Source of the DNA: Candidatus Latescibacterota bacterium
GTDB lineage: Bacteria > Latescibacterota > MVCY01
Assembly: GCA_030608245.1 (NCBI GenBank)
Contig: JAUWEO010000063.1
Location: forward strand, 1 to 8,791
Direction: 5' to 3'
Length of the DNA stretch: 8,791 nucleotides
Shown here: in pieces, positions 1-6,202 of the stretch
Position numbering within the stretch: position 1 is the stretch's first letter
Layout of the letters: every line of letters starts with the position of its first letter
Translations under genes and position numbers: made by a program
Notes under the pieces: model-generated
What the model was told of the DNA's origin: nothing
Database searches by the model: none
Seen by the model: the letters and a program-made list of their open reading frames with translations, nothing else

Positions 1-78
1 ATACGAATAACACTAGAACAAAAAACGTAGCAAAAATAATACCATACAATACAAAATACCGATCAGGATAAATAACTA
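1..78. other. A-rich leader, no gene seen
   Basis: This stretch is about 60% A with very little G, unlike the balanced composition of the rest of the window. The frame of the following gene contains stops at 28-30, 37-39 and 73-75, so the gene does not continue upstream here. A weak AGGA at 65-68 could serve as a ribosome binding site for the ATG at 79. I see no convincing promoter. It may be a real intergenic region or poor sequence at a contig end. Confidence 0.5.
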
Positions 79-594
79 ATGTATGTCTCTGAGAAGCAGT
101 TCTGGGTCTGGCAGTCAGGTCCTCTGTTCACGGAGAAGCAGGCTCAGCGGTTCGCCGATGATGTGAAATATATTGCTTCCTGCGAGGAGATGGCATTATA
201 CGATAAGTCAAATCTCACTGGAAGGGCACGGCTCGAGAAATGGTTTTGGGAGAAGCGAGACCCGACCCCCGGTACGCGGAGGAATGAGGTTCAAGAGGAG
301 CATTACCGGCGACTGGCTTATGTACAGCAGCATTTCAAGGGGCCTAAAAGAGGGATAGGCAGCGATATGGGGCGAGTTTACACTATCTACGGTCCGCCCG
401 ACGATGTGGAACGGCGATTGCAAAGCATGGGGGAAAAACCCTACGAGATCTGGCATTATTTTCAGATTGAAGGGGGGGTGATCTTTATCTTCGTTGATCT
501 TCAGGGCTTCGGCAGATACACACTCCTGCACTCGACAGCCATGGGGGAGATCTCAGATCCAGATTGGAAACGGTGGATCTCGGTTAGCTGGTAG
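79..594 (+). CDS. GWxTD-domain protein, apparently lacking its N-terminal part
   Basis: The 171-residue product matches the C-terminal half of the GWxTD-domain family (function unknown, mostly from FCB-group bacteria). Recognisable landmarks are KYIAS (30-34), KWFWEKRDPTPGTRRNE (54-70), the YRRLAYVQQHF helix (76-86), GRVYTIYGPPDDVE (98-111), PYEIWHY (121-127) and the ending HSTAMGEISDPDWKRW (151-166). The signature itself is degenerate: G92-I-G-S-D96 stands where G-W-x-T-D is expected. Full family members are usually several hundred residues long with a signal peptide and a beta-rich region before this domain. Here there is no signal peptide, and the frame is closed by stops just upstream. 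The gene is therefore probably a 5'-truncated remnant or interrupted by bad sequence. A weak AGGA 10 bases before the ATG could still allow translation. The oxidoreductase gene begins 36 bases downstream on the same strand. Confidence 0.72.
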   Translation: MYVSEKQFWVWQSGPLFTEKQAQRFADDVKYIASCEEMALYDKSNLTGRARLEKWFWEKRDPTPGTRRNEVQEEHYRRLAYVQQHFKGPKRGIGSDMGRVYTIYGPPDDVERRLQSMGEKPYEIWHYFQIEGGVIFIFVDLQGFGRYTLLHSTAMGEISDPDWKRWISVSW

Positions 595-630
595 TTGCTA
601 CGAATTTGAGCTGAAGGGAGGCAAAGGGGA

Positions 631-1677
631 ATGGAGAAAGTCAAAATAGGTTTTGTCGGGTGTGGTTATATGGGACAGTTGGCGCATCTGCCAAATTTCG
701 CTGACTCAGAAAAGTGCGAGGTAGTGGCTTTAGCAGAGAAAAGGGAAAAACTGGGGAAAGCGGTGGCGGAGAAATACCATATCTCTTGTCTCTACACCTC
801 ACACCGCCAACTATGTGAAGATGAGGGAATCGACGCTGTGGTGGAGATCACCACAGATGCCCTGCATGCCCCTATTGCCCTCGATTGCCTAAACGCAGGT
901 AAACATCTGTTTACAGAGAAACCGATGGCTACTACCTTGGCCGATGCAAACAGAATGGTGGAGTCAGCTGAGAAGAACCGAGTAAAACTGATGGTGGGTT
1001 ATATGAAGAGATACGACCCCGGGGTGGAAAAAGCCAGACAACTGGTCAACGAGTTCGTCAGTACCGGAGAGCTGGGTAGAGTTACCTTTGTGCGAGCCCA
1101 CTGCTTTGGCGGCGATTGGGTCTGTAACACCGGCAAACCCATTACTACTGATGAAACCTATCCCGAGGCTCAGGCTAAGATTCCAGGTTGGCTTCCCAAG
1201 GAGTTAACCAAGGAGTTCTTGGGCTTCAATAATGTCTATTGCCACAATATCAACCTGTTGCGCTTCTTTTTGGGTGAGGTGAAGGAGGTAAGAACTGCGG
1301 AGTTGGGCAAATCTTATCCTTCGAGTAAGGTGGTGGTGCTTGATTTTGGAGATTTCCTGGGTTGTTTAGAGGTGGGGGGAATATCCTCCCGCTGGTGGGA
1401 TGAAGAGACAAAAATATATTTTGAACAAGGCTGGATAGAACTGCTCACTCCCCCGCCACTGTTAAGAAATGTACCTGCTGAGGTAAAGGTGTACAAGGGC
1501 GGAGAGATTCAGCAGATGCTGATCCCTTATTCTGCCTGGGATTGGTCTTTTCGGCGGTCAGCAGAGCATTTTTTAGACTGCATAATGACCGATCAAGAGC
1601 CGATCTCCTCTGGCAACGACTCCAGAGAGGATATGCGGATGGTGGAGGAGATTTTCAGAAAATTCCTCGCCCTTTGA
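631..1677 (+). CDS. Gfo/Idh/MocA-family NAD(P)-dependent oxidoreductase
   Basis: This is a complete 348-residue protein, the usual length for the family, which oxidises or reduces sugars, inositols and related substrates in the cytoplasm. The N-terminal Rossmann fold starts with IGFVGCGYMG (6-15, GxGxxG-type dinucleotide loop). The family signature EKPMA lies at 96-100 with the catalytic-type lysine K97. GYMKRYDP (123-130) opens the C-terminal alpha/beta domain, and H205 in CHNINLLR corresponds to the conserved histidine of the substrate site. A strong ribosome binding site (AAGGGAGG, 614-621) sits 9 bases before the ATG and fixes the start. The substrate cannot be deduced; the upstream GWxTD gene gives no hint. 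It is convergent with secA, with only 21 bases between the two stop codons. Confidence 0.88.
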   Translation: MEKVKIGFVGCGYMGQLAHLPNFADSEKCEVVALAEKREKLGKAVAEKYHISCLYTSHRQLCEDEGIDAVVEITTDALHAPIALDCLNAGKHLFTEKPMATTLADANRMVESAEKNRVKLMVGYMKRYDPGVEKARQLVNEFVSTGELGRVTFVRAHCFGGDWVCNTGKPITTDETYPEAQAKIPGWLPKELTKEFLGFNNVYCHNINLLRFFLGEVKEVRTAELGKSYPSSKVVVLDFGDFLGCLEVGGISSRWWDEETKIYFEQGWIELLTPPPLLRNVPAEVKVYKGGEIQQMLIPYSAWDWSFRRSAEHFLDCIMTDQEPISSGNDSREDMRMVEEIFRKFLAL

Positions 1678-1698
1678 AAGTGACCTTTCCTGGGGAGC

Positions 1699-4600
1699 TT
1701 ACGCAAGCTTGCCGCAGCATTTCTTGTATTTTTTTCCGCTTCCACAGGGGCAGGGGTCGTTGCGGCCGATTTTTTCGCCCACCTTAACCGGAGCTGGTCT
1801 TCGTGGCTCTCTCCCCCGTGTTTCTGCAGCAGCTTCCCGAGGTGCTCCCACTGCCTCCGGCGCAGCAGGTCCTGCTGCCGGAGCTGCCCTGCGTCGTCCG
1901 AAGCCCATCCCCATGGCATCCTGGTGAACTACCTGAACCCGTTCTGGCCTTCGGTCGGCATAGACAGGTTCCTCTTGGAATGAGGCTCTGAATACCAGCT
2001 TAAGTGTCTCTTCGTTGATGGTCTCCAACATCTCCACAAGCATCCTGAACCCCTCGCTTTTGTATTCAATCAGAGGGTCCTTCTGACCATAAGCCCTGAA
2101 TCCGATCCCCTCCTTCAACAGGTCCATTTCGTAGAGATGTTCTTTCCATTTCTCGTCGATGGTGCTCAGGTAAGCCATTCTTTCCAAGTATCTGAGGCTG
2201 TCGGCACCGAGCAGCTGTTCCCGTCTCTGGTAAGCCTCTTTAACCGCTTTGCGTATTCTTTCCCCCAGATCCTCCTGTTTGAGCCGAGGCAGTTCCTCCT
2301 GGTCAATGGGCAATCTTACCAGAAATATCCTCTGCAAATCCAATCTGAGTTGCTCAATGTTCCAATTTTCTGCATAAGTTTTGGGATCTGTATGGTTATC
2401 GAGAAGTGAATCGGTGGTCTCTTGGATGATGTTCTTGATTTCATCGCTGATGTTTTCGCCCTCCAGTATGCGGCGTCGACGGGCGTAGATTACCTCTCGT
2501 TGCTGGTTCATAACATTATCGTATTCCAGCAGATGCTTACGGATGTCAAAGTTGTAAGCCTCCACCCGTTTCTGGGCCTTCTCTATGGCCCGGGTAACCA
2601 TTGAGTGCTGAATCACTTCGCCTTCTTCCAGGCCCAGTTTATCCATAATGCTGGCGATTCTTTCGGAGCCGAAGAGGCGCATCAGGTCGTCCTCTAAGGA
2701 GGCGAAGAATTTAGATGCCCCTGGGTCGCCCTGGCGGGCACATCGGCCTCGAAGCTGTCTGTCAATCCGGCGAGCCTCGTGCCGTTCGGTGCCAACAATG
2801 TGCAGGCCACAAGGCACATCTTCCAGGCACTCTACCATCCGATCTCCCTTCGGACAAGAGGAGCAATCGTCCTCACAGCTTAGACAACAGTTATCACACC
2901 GGACCACTTCCTTACCCAGTCTGATGTCTGTTCCCCGGCCGGCCATGTTGGTGGCTATGGTGACTGCCCCGGGCTGCCCTGCCTGGGTCACTATCTCAGC
3001 CTCCTTCTGATGGTATTTAGCATTGAGTACAGAGTGCTTCACCCCCCGGCGCTTGAGCATTCGGCTCAGTAGTTCAGAGACCTCTACGGAGATTGTTCCT
3101 ACCAACATCGGGATGTTTTTTTGGTGAAGACGGATAATCTCGTCAATTATGGCGTTATATTTCTCCCGCTTTGTGCGGTAAATGTAATCCTCGTAGTTAA
3201 CTCTTCGTACTGGTTTGTTGGTGGGGATGACCACCACATCTAAACTGTATATCTGATAGAATTCTGTAGCCTCAGTCTCGGCAGTGCCGGTCATTCCGGC
3301 AAGTTTATCGTAGAGTCGGAAGAAGTTCTGCAGGGTGATGGTTGCCAGGGTCTGGCTTTCTATCTCGATGTGAACATTCTCTTTTGCCTCCAATGCTTGG
3401 TGCAGGCCGTCGCTGTATCGTCTGCCCGGCATTAGTCGCCCGGTAAACTCGTCAACGATCATCACCCGCCCATCCGAGACCACATATTCTACATCTTTTT
3501 CGAAAAGGGAGTACGCTTTCAGAAGCTGAGTGATGTCGTGGATTTTTTCACTCTTAACGGCGTAGTCACGATATAGCTCCTCTTGTTTTAACACCTTCTG
3601 TTCCAGAGAGAGGGAGGGGTCATCCTCAATTTCCCCCAGTGCCTCGCTCAGATCCGGCAGGACGAAAAAGTCCTGGTGGTTGGGGGAGAGGAAGTGGTGT
3701 CCCTTCTCAGTGAGATCGGTAATGTGACTCTTTTCGTCGATGGAGAAGAACAATTCTTCATCGATCTCGCCCATCCTTTTGTCCCGCATGAAATCTGCCT
3801 CGACTCGCCCGATCAGCTTTTTGATTCCCTCTTCTTGGAGTATCTTCATCAGCCGCTTGTTTTTCGGGGCGCCCCGTTGTGCCTGCAATAATTTTATCCC
3901 TGCCTCGTATTCCTCTCCGTTTTCCAGGAGTTGTTCCGCTTGAGCGATGAAGCTGTTTCCCAGGGTTATCTGCTGACGAACCAGGTTCTCCACCTTCGGT
4001 TTCATCTCATCATAGCGGTGCAGAGATTCTGAAACAGGTCCGGAGATAATCAGGGGAGTTCTGGCCTCATCTATGAGCACTGAGTCCACCTCGTCGATAA
4101 TAGCGTAGTTATGTCCTCTCTGAACCATATCCTCCAGGCGCACTGCCATATTATCTCGGAGGTAATCGAAGCCGAATTCGTTATTTGTGCCGTAAGTTAT
4201 ATCGGCCTGGTAGGCGCTCTTTCTCCTCTGGCTGTCCATATCGTTCTGAATGCAATCTACAGTGAGTCCCAGAAACTCGTAGATCGGTCCCATCCACTCC
4301 CGGTCCCTGCGGGCTAAGTAGTCGTTAACTGTGACTAAGTGTACGCCTTTGCGAGTGAGGGCATTGAGATAAAAGGGCATTGTGGCTACCAGGGTTTTTC
4401 CTTCTCCGGTGGCCATCTCGGCGATCTTGCCCTGATGGAGAACCACTGCTCCGGTCAACTGGACATCAAAGGGGATCATATCCCAGGTGGTTTCTATACC
4501 GCACACTTTCCAGGATTTACCCATTAAGCGACGGCAAGTTTCTTTGACTGCAGCATAGGCCTCCGGCAGGATGTCGTCCAGAGTTTCACCCTCGGCGAGT

Positions 4601-4758
4601 TTCTGCCTAAACTCGGGTGTCTTGGCCTGTAGCTCTTGGTCAGAAAGCTGGTGATAGTCCTCGTAGAGGCGGTTTATTTCCTCCACGATGGGTTGAAGCT
4701 CTTTTATTTCTCTCTCGTGCTTGGTGCCGAACACCTTGGCAGCTAATTTACTGAGCAT
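1699..4758 (-). CDS. secA: SecA, preprotein translocase ATPase
   Basis: SecA is the cytoplasmic, membrane-associated motor that uses ATP to push unfolded preproteins through SecYEG. The 1019-residue product is intact. It carries Walker A MATGEGKT (115-122), motif II DEVD (222-225) with DEARTPLIISG following, the preprotein crosslinking region from about 236, DEFTGRLMPGRRYSDGLHQA (436-455), TGTAETE (490-496), NMAGRGTDI (604-612), GLHIVGTERHEARRIDRQLRGR (651-672), the helical scaffold and wing (about 700-930), a Pro/Ala/Arg-rich linker (about 955-992) and the C-terminal zinc motif C1003-x-C1005-x8-C1014-C1015, which binds SecB or ribosomes in relatives. The region between about 245 and 425 is longer than in E. 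coli, as in Bacteroidetes/Chlorobi-type SecA. Two oddities are an eight-cysteine insertion at 621-650 and motif VI reading GRCARQGDPG rather than the usual GRSGRQGDPG. AAGGAGA (4768-4774), 9 bases upstream, fixes the ATG start. Confidence 0.98.
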   Translation of the reverse strand: MLSKLAAKVFGTKHEREIKELQPIVEEINRLYEDYHQLSDQELQAKTPEFRQKLAEGETLDDILPEAYAAVKETCRRLMGKSWKVCGIETTWDMIPFDVQLTGAVVLHQGKIAEMATGEGKTLVATMPFYLNALTRKGVHLVTVNDYLARRDREWMGPIYEFLGLTVDCIQNDMDSQRRKSAYQADITYGTNNEFGFDYLRDNMAVRLEDMVQRGHNYAIIDEVDSVLIDEARTPLIISGPVSESLHRYDEMKPKVENLVRQQITLGNSFIAQAEQLLENGEEYEAGIKLLQAQRGAPKNKRLMKILQEEGIKKLIGRVEADFMRDKRMGEIDEELFFSIDEKSHITDLTEKGHHFLSPNHQDFFVLPDLSEALGEIEDDPSLSLEQKVLKQEELYRDYAVKSEKIHDITQLLKAYSLFEKDVEYVVSDGRVMIVDEFTGRLMPGRRYSDGLHQALEAKENVHIEIESQTLATITLQNFFRLYDKLAGMTGTAETEATEFYQIYSLDVVVIPTNKPVRRVNYEDYIYRTKREKYNAIIDEIIRLHQKNIPMLVGTISVEVSELLSRMLKRRGVKHSVLNAKYHQKEAEIVTQAGQPGAVTIATNMAGRGTDIRLGKEVVRCDNCCLSCEDDCSSCPKGDRMVECLEDVPCGLHIVGTERHEARRIDRQLRGRCARQGDPGASKFFASLEDDLMRLFGSERIASIMDKLGLEEGEVIQHSMVTRAIEKAQKRVEAYNFDIRKHLLEYDNVMNQQREVIYARRRRILEGENISDEIKNIIQETTDSLLDNHTDPKTYAENWNIEQLRLDLQRIFLVRLPIDQEELPRLKQEDLGERIRKAVKEAYQRREQLLGADSLRYLERMAYLSTIDEKWKEHLYEMDLLKEGIGFRAYGQKDPLIEYKSEGFRMLVEMLETINEETLKLVFRASFQEEPVYADRRPERVQVVHQDAMGMGFGRRRAAPAAGPAAPEAVGAPREAAAETRGREPRRPAPVKVGEKIGRNDPCPCGSGKKYKKCCGKLA
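2809..2898 (-). other. Cysteine-rich insertion within SecA NBD2 (residues 621-650)
   Basis: Between DIRLG and GLHIVGTERH, where many SecA proteins have only a short link, the protein carries eight cysteines: C621, C624, C625, C628, C632, C635, C644 and C650. The spacing is CxxCCxxCxxxCxxCx8Cx5C. Three CxxC-like pairs suggest a zinc or other metal knuckle. This would be separate from the C-terminal zinc motif. Metal binding is inferred from spacing alone. Confidence 0.6.
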
Positions 4759-4767
4759 ACTTATCTA

Positions 4768-4774
4768 TCTCCTT
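4768..4774 (-). promoter_or_regulatory. secA ribosome binding site
   Basis: AAGGAGA on the - strand lies 9 bases before the ATG at 4756-4758. It is a strong Shine-Dalgarno match and supports the chosen secA start. Confidence 0.8.
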
Positions 4775-4790
4775 GAAGCGAAAAGCAATT

Positions 4791-4811
4791 TGGTGAATGG
4801 TGAATGGTAAA
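4791..4811. repeat. Short tandem repeat, 7-base unit (TGGTGAA)
   Basis: Two exact copies of TGGTGAA and one variant TGGTAAA lie head to tail in the gap upstream of secA. The 7-base period and the GRTGAAW-like core resemble the arms of the cassette at 5745-6202, so this may be a leftover arm of a similar element. That link is inference. The remainder of the 4759-4998 gap holds the palindromes listed separately and no supportable gene or promoter. Confidence 0.6.
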
Positions 4812-4845
4812 ATTCTGTCGAAAAATAAGCCGTTGAGTGGCGGAG

Positions 4846-4884
4846 ACGATATATCGTAGAGACGACCCGGCGGGTCGCTTCTGC
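4846..4884. repeat. Palindromic intergenic element upstream of secA
   Basis: A perfect 12-base palindrome, ACGATATATCGT (4846-4857), is followed by a hairpin with arms CGACCCG (4863-4869) and CGGGTCG (4871-4877) around a single G. The outer flanks GTAGAGA (4856-4862) and CTTCTGC (4878-4884) pair only partly, as in a decayed longer stem. No T-run follows on either strand, so it is not an intrinsic terminator. It looks like a dispersed palindromic repeat, which cannot be confirmed from one copy. Confidence 0.5.
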
Positions 4885-4998
4885 ATTGAGGTCGGTTCAC
4901 GCCTCCAAGATCTGAATCAAATTCCTTTGGTTGCCGGTCAGATGGCCTGCAAAACACCATTTTTCGATGGAATTTCGCCACAGACCAATCATTACAGA

Positions 4999-5724
4999 CT
5001 ATTCTCCATATTGTAGTCTATCTGCTAAAATTTCAGGTAGCCCGGCAGTCCGGATAGCTGCCTGGGCCTCTGATATGTCATACCCTACTCGCTGTATTCT
5101 TACCTCAGAGGCCTCAGTGTCTAACAGGGCAAAACAAGCCCTGGGGTCACGATCACGAGGCTGCCCTATGCTGCCAGTATTTATGATATACCTTGAGTCA
5201 GAGAGTATCTGTATTCGATTAGAGAAATCCCACTGGAGTCCCCCTGGTCCCTGGATGAAGGTCATAGACCGATGAGAATGGGCAACGAAACATATACTGT
5301 CTTCAAAATAGCTGAACGCAGTTAACGCGTCATAGGGAGAGAGGATATAGTCCCACAGTTCTGGCCTTTGGGGTGTAGAGTGAACCAAATTATAGGAACC
5401 CATTTTCAACCAAAGGGGTAGGGTTCTCAGGTACTGTTTGTTCTCCTCTGATAGGTGTCTGGCTGTCCAGCGAACAGCTTCACTTGCATGAGCGTTGAAG
5501 TTGGAGATATGGGTTAGCCCCACGGCAGCGTAGTCGTGGTTTCCCGCTACTGTCTCACCTGTCAGGTTACGAACCAAGCGCACACATTCATTAGGATTAG
5601 CCCCATAACCGACAATATCGCCCAAACACAGGTATTGGTCAATGCGACAATTATCCAGTGCCTTCAGAACCGCTGTCAGTGCCTGCAGGTTTCCGTGGAT
5701 ATCCGAGATCAGAGCATAGCGCAT
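4999..5724 (-). CDS. Calcineurin-like metallophosphoesterase family protein
   Basis: From the ATG at 5722-5724 this encodes 241 residues, typical for small bacterial metallophosphoesterases with a two-metal centre. Counting from that ATG, the metal-ligand motifs are D8-x-H10 in SDIHGN, D36 in GDIVGYGANP, N62-H63-D64 in GNHD, H115 in VHSTP, and H149-x-H151 in AHSHRS, where GHTH or GHSH is more usual. INTGSIGQPRDRDPRA near the C-terminus is also typical of this subfamily. The physiological substrate is unknown; relatives hydrolyse phosphodiesters. A TTG at 5731-5733 would add three residues (MNR). I prefer the ATG because the family usually begins MRxALISDIHGN, but neither start has a good ribosome binding site. 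It lies directly downstream of the repeat cassette and 240 bases upstream of secA on the same strand. Confidence 0.9.
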   Translation of the reverse strand: MRYALISDIHGNLQALTAVLKALDNCRIDQYLCLGDIVGYGANPNECVRLVRNLTGETVAGNHDYAAVGLTHISNFNAHASEAVRWTARHLSEENKQYLRTLPLWLKMGSYNLVHSTPQRPELWDYILSPYDALTAFSYFEDSICFVAHSHRSMTFIQGPGGLQWDFSNRIQILSDSRYIINTGSIGQPRDRDPRACFALLDTEASEVRIQRVGYDISEAQAAIRTAGLPEILADRLQYGE

Positions 5725-5744
5725 CCTGTTCAACCCAGCAGAAA

Positions 5745-5789
5745 AAGATGAAAGATAAAAGATGAAAGATGAAAGATGAGAGAAAAGGC
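5745..5789 (+). repeat. Left inverted arm, 7-base tandem repeats (AAAGATG)
   Basis: Five consecutive 7-base units fill 5744-5778: AAAGATG, AAAGATA, then three AAAGATG. They are followed by GAG and AAAAGGC up to 5789. Read on the + strand, it matches the - strand of 6156-6202, so the two tracts are inverted relative to each other. The metallophosphoesterase start lies about 20 bases away. Confidence 0.85.
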
Positions 5790-5793
5790 GGGA

Positions 5794-6144
5794 TTAGGTT
5801 GTTCTTGATTTGGCGAAGATAGATCCAAAGATGTTCTTCAATTCTTCGGATTCCTGGATCAACGCGTTTAATTCTGCAGAGCTACCAATCCCCACAGCCT
5901 TGATGATCCTCAGCCAATAATTGCTTTCCCGCGCTTCTCGTAACACTATACCGATCTTATAATAGAAATCCTCTCTTGAGCTTGAGGCTTGACTTTCTTC
6001 ATAATTGGCTCCCACAGAGGTCACCGATTTGGCCAATTGATACCGAATAACATCGTTTTCTTTTGAATACGGTATACATTTCAAAAACCTGACGACCCTC
6101 ACTGCAAAATCGAACGTTCTCTCTAATAAATCTATATCGCCCAT
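5794..6144 (-). CDS. Four-helix bundle protein, S23 / 23S rRNA-intervening-sequence protein family
   Basis: The product from the ATG at 6142-6144 is 116 residues, normal for the family, and starts MGDIDLLERTFDFAVRVVRF. The core QLAKSVTSVGANYEESQASSSREDF (residues 36-60) is the family hallmark, followed by helices containing KIGIVLREARESNYWL. Relatives form a pentameric four-helix bundle. They are encoded inside intervening sequences of 23S rRNA in Leptospira and Coxiella, or stand alone in many genomes; a nucleic-acid-binding role is suspected but not established. An upstream ATG at 6169-6171 would add nine residues encoded by the repeat arm and overlap the nusB stop by 4 bases. I prefer the internal start for its fit to the family and the GAGAG just upstream. 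The gene interrupts an otherwise housekeeping series and sits inside inverted repeats. Confidence 0.88.
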   Translation of the reverse strand: MGDIDLLERTFDFAVRVVRFLKCIPYSKENDVIRYQLAKSVTSVGANYEESQASSSREDFYYKIGIVLREARESNYWLRIIKAVGIGSSAELNALIQESEELKNIFGSIFAKSRTT

Positions 6145-6155
6145 CTTTTCTCTCT

Positions 6156-6202
6156 GCCTTTTCACTTTCATCTTTCATCTTTCATCTTTTCACTTTCATC
6201 TT
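6156..6202 (-). repeat. Right inverted arm, 7-base tandem repeats (GATGAAA/GTGAAAA)
   Basis: On the - strand, six 7-base units occupy 6200 down to 6159 in the order GATGAAA, GTGAAAA, three GATGAAA, GTGAAAA. The tract overlaps the last 11 codons and the stop of nusB and lies immediately before the probable start of the four-helix-bundle gene. It is the inverted partner of 5745-5789. Confidence 0.85.

Larger units (their letters stand above)
5745..6202 (-). mobile_element. Inverted-repeat-bounded cassette carrying a four-helix-bundle (S23/IVP-type) gene
   Basis: A 458-base unit is bounded by inverted arms built from 7-base tandem repeats and contains essentially only one gene. The arm at 5745-5789 and the reverse complement of the arm at 6156-6202 share identical blocks of 10, 23 and 7 bases in the same order, with small differences between the blocks. 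The coding region fits tightly between the arms: its stop is 4 bases from one, and its probable start 11 bases from the other. This layout resembles the 23S rRNA intervening sequences that encode S23 proteins. There is no transposase, so if it moves it would need help from elsewhere. Mobility is inference. Confidence 0.55.

Noticed and set aside
3..71. Short frame open from the left edge to a TAA at 69-71, as a possible upstream piece of the GWxTD gene
   Set aside because: It is about 22 codons of A-rich sequence with no recognisable family motif, so a frameshift joining it to the gene cannot be supported.
1675..1715. Possible bidirectional terminator between the oxidoreductase and secA
   Set aside because: Only 5-base stems (GAAAG/CTTTC and AGCTT/AAGCT) can be formed, with no T-run on either strand.
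1593..1919. Open frame of 108 codons on the - strand overlapping the ends of secA and the oxidoreductase gene
   Set aside because: It is an alternative frame of the GC-rich secA linker and the antisense of the oxidoreductase, and shows no domain.
4748..4981. Open frame of 77 codons on the - strand in the secA upstream gap
   Set aside because: It runs through the palindromes and heptamer tract, overlaps the secA start, has no ribosome binding site and resembles no protein family.
5744..6202. CRISPR-like or diversity-generating retroelement interpretation of the repeats and four-helix protein
   Set aside because: The repeats are 7 bases head to tail without spacers. Although the Avd protein of retroelements is also a four-helix bundle, there is no reverse transcriptase or template/variable repeat pair in the window.
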